Shown: piece after piece, positions 29,759 to 32,226 of the stretch
How the letters are laid out: each line of letters opens with the position of its first letter
Numbering within the stretch: position 1 is the stretch's first letter
Source of the DNA: an uncultured Anaerotignum sp.
Lineage (GTDB): Bacteria > Bacillota > Clostridia > Lachnospirales > Anaerotignaceae
Direction: 5' to 3'
Length of the DNA stretch: 32,226 bases
Assembly: GCA_910578425.1 (NCBI GenBank)
Contig: CAJTQX010000030.1
Location: forward strand, 1-32,226
Made by a program: the position numbers and the translations under genes
The notes under the pieces: model-generated
What the model was told of the DNA's origin: nothing
Databases searched by the model: none
What the model saw: the letters and a program-made list of their open reading frames with translations, nothing else

Positions 29759-30931
29759 TTATCCTTCTGTCAGAAACCCTTTCTCCTCAAAAAACGCTGC
29801 CAGCTCCGCCTTTTCCGCCGTAACTTTCCCCTGCACAGCATCGGGCTTACCGCCGCCCTTGCAGTCAAACAGCGCACGCATTTCCTCCGTCAGCTCCCGC
29901 GCATCTTTTTCCTTACTCAACAGCACAAAAGCAAATGCCTCCTCACCTTCTTTTTTCGTGAACACAGCGGCGCGTTTCCCCGCCTGTTTCAGCAGTGTAT
30001 CTGCGAAATGCGTCAAATCCCTGCTGTTCAGCCCATCGGTAAAAAACGCTGCATTTTCCGTTCCATCGGGCAACTGTGCCGCCTTTTCCGTAAAATACGT
30101 CCATTTCAGTTGATTAAACGCCTGTATCAGGCTGTTTTTCTCCGCCAGCAGGTTTTCAACTGCTTTCCCTGCCTGTACCGCCGGCACAGAAAGCTGCTGC
30201 CCTGCCTCCTCCGCCGCATCGGCTTTTTTGCGGTAATCCTCCAGCGCGCGTTTTCCGCAAACAACCTCCAAACGCGTCCCGCCCTTATAATTCTGCATAC
30301 CGATAATTTTGATCTGTCCAATTTCCCCTGCAAGCCGCACATGCGTACCACAACAGGCGCAGCAGTCATACTCCCCAGCCCGCACAATGCGCACCTGCCC
30401 ATCCAGTTCTTTTTTACTGCGGTAGTCCATTGCCGCAAGTTCTTCTTTAGAAGGATAGCGCGTTTCAAAGGGAGTGTTCCGCCAGATTGCCTCGTTTGCC
30501 TTTTCTTCCAGCCCCGCAATATCCTCCTGTGGTATTTTAGCATTAAAATCAATCGTAACCGTTTCTTTGCCCATATGAAAACCTACGTTGTCGCAGTTGT
30601 ATCTGCCGCAGATGATACCCGAAAGGATATGCTCCCCGGAATGGTTCTGCATCAGGTCGAACCTGCGTTCCCAATCCAGACTGCCTTCCACTTCCGTCCC
30701 CACTTCCAGAGGCCTGTCCGTTGTATGCAGTATTACGCCGTTCTTCTCGTGTACGTCCAGCACTGCCGCGCCGCCCAGCGTCCCATAGTCGGCGGGCTGT
30801 CCGCCGCCCTCCGGATAAAAATATGTTCTGTCCAGCGTAACAAGAAAATGTCCTTTTTCCGCCTGGCAGTCCAGCACCTTTGCATGAAACGCTGTTTCAT
30901 ATGCATCCTGATAATATAATTTTTCTGTCAT
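29759..30931 (-). CDS. AlaX-type alanyl-tRNA editing protein with DHHA1 domain
   Basis: A 390-residue relative of the editing half of alanyl-tRNA synthetase. It should hydrolyse Ser- or Gly-tRNA(Ala) in trans. The editing site is complete: His97 and His101 in NHSGEHILSG, and Cys193 with His197 in CCGTHV. YPEGGGQPADYG near residue 39 is the usual substrate loop. The C-terminal 130 residues form a coiled coil and a DHHA1-like domain (GGGKPDAVQG), so this is the long AlaX form. ATG 30931 follows GGAGG, whereas upstream in-frame ATGs have no site. It stands alone, leftward. Confidence 0.9.
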   Translation of the reverse strand: MTEKLYYQDAYETAFHAKVLDCQAEKGHFLVTLDRTYFYPEGGGQPADYGTLGGAAVLDVHEKNGVILHTTDRPLEVGTEVEGSLDWERRFDLMQNHSGEHILSGIICGRYNCDNVGFHMGKETVTIDFNAKIPQEDIAGLEEKANEAIWRNTPFETRYPSKEELAAMDYRSKKELDGQVRIVRAGEYDCCACCGTHVRLAGEIGQIKIIGMQNYKGGTRLEVVCGKRALEDYRKKADAAEEAGQQLSVPAVQAGKAVENLLAEKNSLIQAFNQLKWTYFTEKAAQLPDGTENAAFFTDGLNSRDLTHFADTLLKQAGKRAAVFTKKEGEEAFAFVLLSKEKDARELTEEMRALFDCKGGGKPDAVQGKVTAEKAELAAFFEEKGFLTEG

Positions 30932-31014
30932 TGCTTCGTCCTCCATTTTCTTTTTCTCGTAACAGTATATCATAAAAAGCAACGAAAGACAGGAAAATTT
31001 TCCCCTGTGGAAAT

Positions 31015-31044
31015 CAAAAAAGCGGGCTTCTTAAAACCCGCTTT
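31015..31044 (-). terminator. Terminator of the gene at 31053
   Basis: AAAGCGGG (31019-31026) pairs with CCCGCTTT (31037-31044). On the - strand it is followed by TTTTTGATTT, a proper T run, just beyond the membrane protein's stop. Confidence 0.85.
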
Positions 31045-31052
31045 CGTTAGTT

Positions 31053-31592
31053 TTATATTTCTGCTTTCTGTCCGCCTTCGTTGGGTGTATCCCTGTCTTT
31101 TTTCAGCATTTTTACACCAATGTAAATCACGCCGATGCCAACCAGCAGACGGGGGATGATACGCTCCGCCGCATCAAATGCTCTCCAGATGAAGTCCGGC
31201 AGGTACCAAAGCAATCCGTGGAACAGCCCCTGAAACAGAACATAGATGCCAAAGATAATCAGCACAGATGCAAACATTCGTTTATTCTTCTCCGTAAATT
31301 TCCAGTTCCTGTCTGTTTCAATGTAGTCCTCCCAGAGGAATTTATCCTCAATGCGGCAAAATTCTTCGTCCGGCATTACCCGAAGGTTATGCACATGGAA
31401 AAAACTGTAAAACCAGATGACCGGCTCTAAGAACCAAAGCAGCTCCAGATGTGCCCAGGCACTGATAACACCCAGCCCCCAAAACATCACCATCAGGCTG
31501 ATGCCCTGCTTATAAAAGCCCATGTACATCTCCCCCGCACCGGGGCAAAGCGAAAATACAAATGTCCAAAATCCGTTTTTTCTGTTTGTCAT
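31053..31592 (-). CDS. Hypothetical multi-helix membrane protein
   Basis: A 179-residue membrane protein. Hydrophobic segments at about residues 8-25, 30-50, 52-70, 106-125 and 143-160 suggest four or five helices. A charged loop (RIEDKFLWEDYIETDRNWKF) lies in the cytoplasm. The N-terminal FSLCPGAGEMYMGFYKQGIS resembles the start of TM2-like proteins (P-G-x-G-x-x-Y-x-G). GGAGGG precedes ATG 31592. It ends at a strong terminator. Function unknown; proteins with this opening are common in Firmicutes. Confidence 0.8.
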   Translation of the reverse strand: MTNRKNGFWTFVFSLCPGAGEMYMGFYKQGISLMVMFWGLGVISAWAHLELLWFLEPVIWFYSFFHVHNLRVMPDEEFCRIEDKFLWEDYIETDRNWKFTEKNKRMFASVLIIFGIYVLFQGLFHGLLWYLPDFIWRAFDAAERIIPRLLVGIGVIYIGVKMLKKDRDTPNEGGQKAEI

Positions 31593-31764
31593 AGTAAAAC
31601 CCTCCGTTTCAAATTTTATATATCATTTCCTTCGTATCCCTGACTATACTATATCAGGCGGATTTTAGGTTTTCTTTCAGCGTTTCTTAAGTTTTTATAA
31701 ATTTTCCTCTGAACATTGATTTTCCTTGATTTTCTGGGATTCCTTCTATATACAGTCAATGTCG

Positions 31765-31831
31765 AAATAAGCAAAACTTAGCTTATTATCGTATAAATTA
31801 GAGTGTAAATGGTGTAAATTTGGTGTAAATC
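31765..31831. repeat. Att-like hairpin and triple GTGTAAAT repeat
   Basis: An imperfect hairpin built on AATAAGC/GCTTATT (about 31767-31788) is followed by three direct copies of GTGTAAAT at 31803-31830. They lie just beyond the 3' end of the tyrosine integrase remnant, where arm-type integrase sites are commonly found. They are probably the remains of an attachment region. Confidence 0.45.
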
Positions 31832-31852
31832 AAATCGCCCTCTAACCCTTAT

Positions 31853-32017
31853 TTAAACTGGAGAAGATAATACTCTTTTCATTCCACACATGGCTATTTC
31901 CCCAGATATGTGAGTATAAATATTCAATGTCATACTCACATCTGCATGTCCCATAATATATTGCAACGATTTTAAATCTATTCCCCTTTCAATCATTCTT
32001 GTACAAAATGTATGCCC
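31853..32017 (-). pseudogene. C-terminal remnant of a tyrosine integrase
   Basis: The leftward frame ending at TAA 31853-31855 encodes HTFCTRMIERGIDLKSLQYI, then MGHADVSMTLNIYTH and a short tail (MKRVLSSPV). HxxxR, GH and the nucleophile Tyr of phage integrases are present. Upstream, a stop at about 32018-32020 closes the frame, so the core-binding part and first catalytic Arg are gone. It is a dead fragment of an older element. Confidence 0.8.
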
Positions 32018-32095
32018 TTACGGTATAATAAGGGCAAATCGGATAACCCCTTATTACCAAGGTTGCTCAAGTGTTGAAAAGCGCGCATAAGGCAC

Positions 32096-32226
32096 TATGT
32101 AGGTGAAAATGAGAGTGCCAGGTTCTGGCTGTCCATTACAAACGGCTTGAAAAACCGTGGCGTGGAAGACATCCTGATTGCCTGTGTAGATGGGCTGTCC
32201 GGTTTTCCGCAGGCGATAGAGGCTGT
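32096..32226 (+). pseudogene. IS256-family transposase fragment, running off the window
   Basis: The frame from 32096 reads YVGENESARFWLSITNGLKN, then RGVEDILIACVDGLSGFPQA and IEAV. GENESA-W-L, and RGV-DILIACVDGL-GFP, are diagnostic of IS256 (mutator) transposases; the catalytic Asp is in VDGL. The expected upstream part is not in the same frame (GCGCATAAGGCACTA may encode the preceding residues one frame away), so the 5' end is shortened or frameshifted. More of the gene may lie beyond the edge. Confidence 0.75.

Noticed and set aside
30008..30919. 303-codon open frame on the + strand
   Set aside because: Antisense to the AlaX-type gene, without a start signal.
1..32226. CRISPR array, rRNA or tRNA genes
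   Set aside because: No regularly spaced repeat units, rRNA-like sequence or tRNA cloverleaf was seen. The dispersed repeats are far apart and have inverted ends, unlike CRISPR repeats.

Overview
The window looks like a chromosomal segment of a Clostridia-class Firmicute, probably Lachnospirales. The signs are strong AGGAGG ribosome binding sites, frequent TTG and GTG starts, a DUF4364 protein, a UPF0735-type ACT protein, an AgrA/AgrC-like two-component pair and a Gram-positive LexA box at uvrB. Species cannot be read from the sequence, and all names come from motif recognition without database searches.

Positions 1-9000 are the right end of an integrated element, most likely a prophage. A leftward series of small early-type genes (zinc ribbons, small charged proteins, one membrane protein) runs from 2721 to the left edge. 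Next come two AT-rich unknown genes pointing right (2803-3735), a leftward Cro-like regulator with a small partner gene (4138-3732), and a rightward lysogeny block: LexA-like repressor, six-helix membrane protein, stand-alone HsdR-N type nuclease, lipoprotein and large serine recombinase (7477-8961). Just past the recombinase terminator lies the 3' part of a polysaccharide deacetylase gene (9011-9268). The element therefore appears to have integrated into that gene; the 5' part is outside the window.

Positions 9269-32000 are mostly core genome. They hold a leftward threonine/lysine operon (ACT-domain regulator, thrB, aspartokinase), a 522-residue orphan protein, a CobD-like aminotransferase, a radical SAM protein (TIGR01212 type), a GNAT acetyltransferase, DUF4364, a LytTR response regulator with its GHKL sensor kinase, a coiled-coil protein, uvrA and uvrB (leftward, with an SOS box at uvrB), a lipoprotein, a Sufu-domain protein, an AlaX-type alanyl-tRNA editing protein and small membrane proteins.

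The most striking feature of the core part is its repeats. There are four copies of an 85-111 bp MITE with AGGYAGTGTCGTCA ends and apparent TA target sites; two of them supply the stop codon of the preceding gene. A hairpin-rich repeat of about 165 bp has two direct copies bracketing the thr/lys operon and a third fragment split by a MITE. A 178 bp near-palindrome sits inside the operon. A 195 bp element with GAGCCTGTT ends abuts one MITE and has a diverged relative beside another.

Gene-free stretches over 300 bp are: 9269-9786 (hairpins, MITE copy 1, hairpin repeat); 12609-13057 (operon promoter, hairpin repeat, promoter of the 522-residue gene); 24599-25058 (several inverted repeats, no gene seen); 29316-29758 (terminator, MITE copy 4, the 195 bp element, hairpin); and 31593-32226 (att-like repeats, then remnants of a tyrosine integrase and an IS256-family transposase at the right edge).
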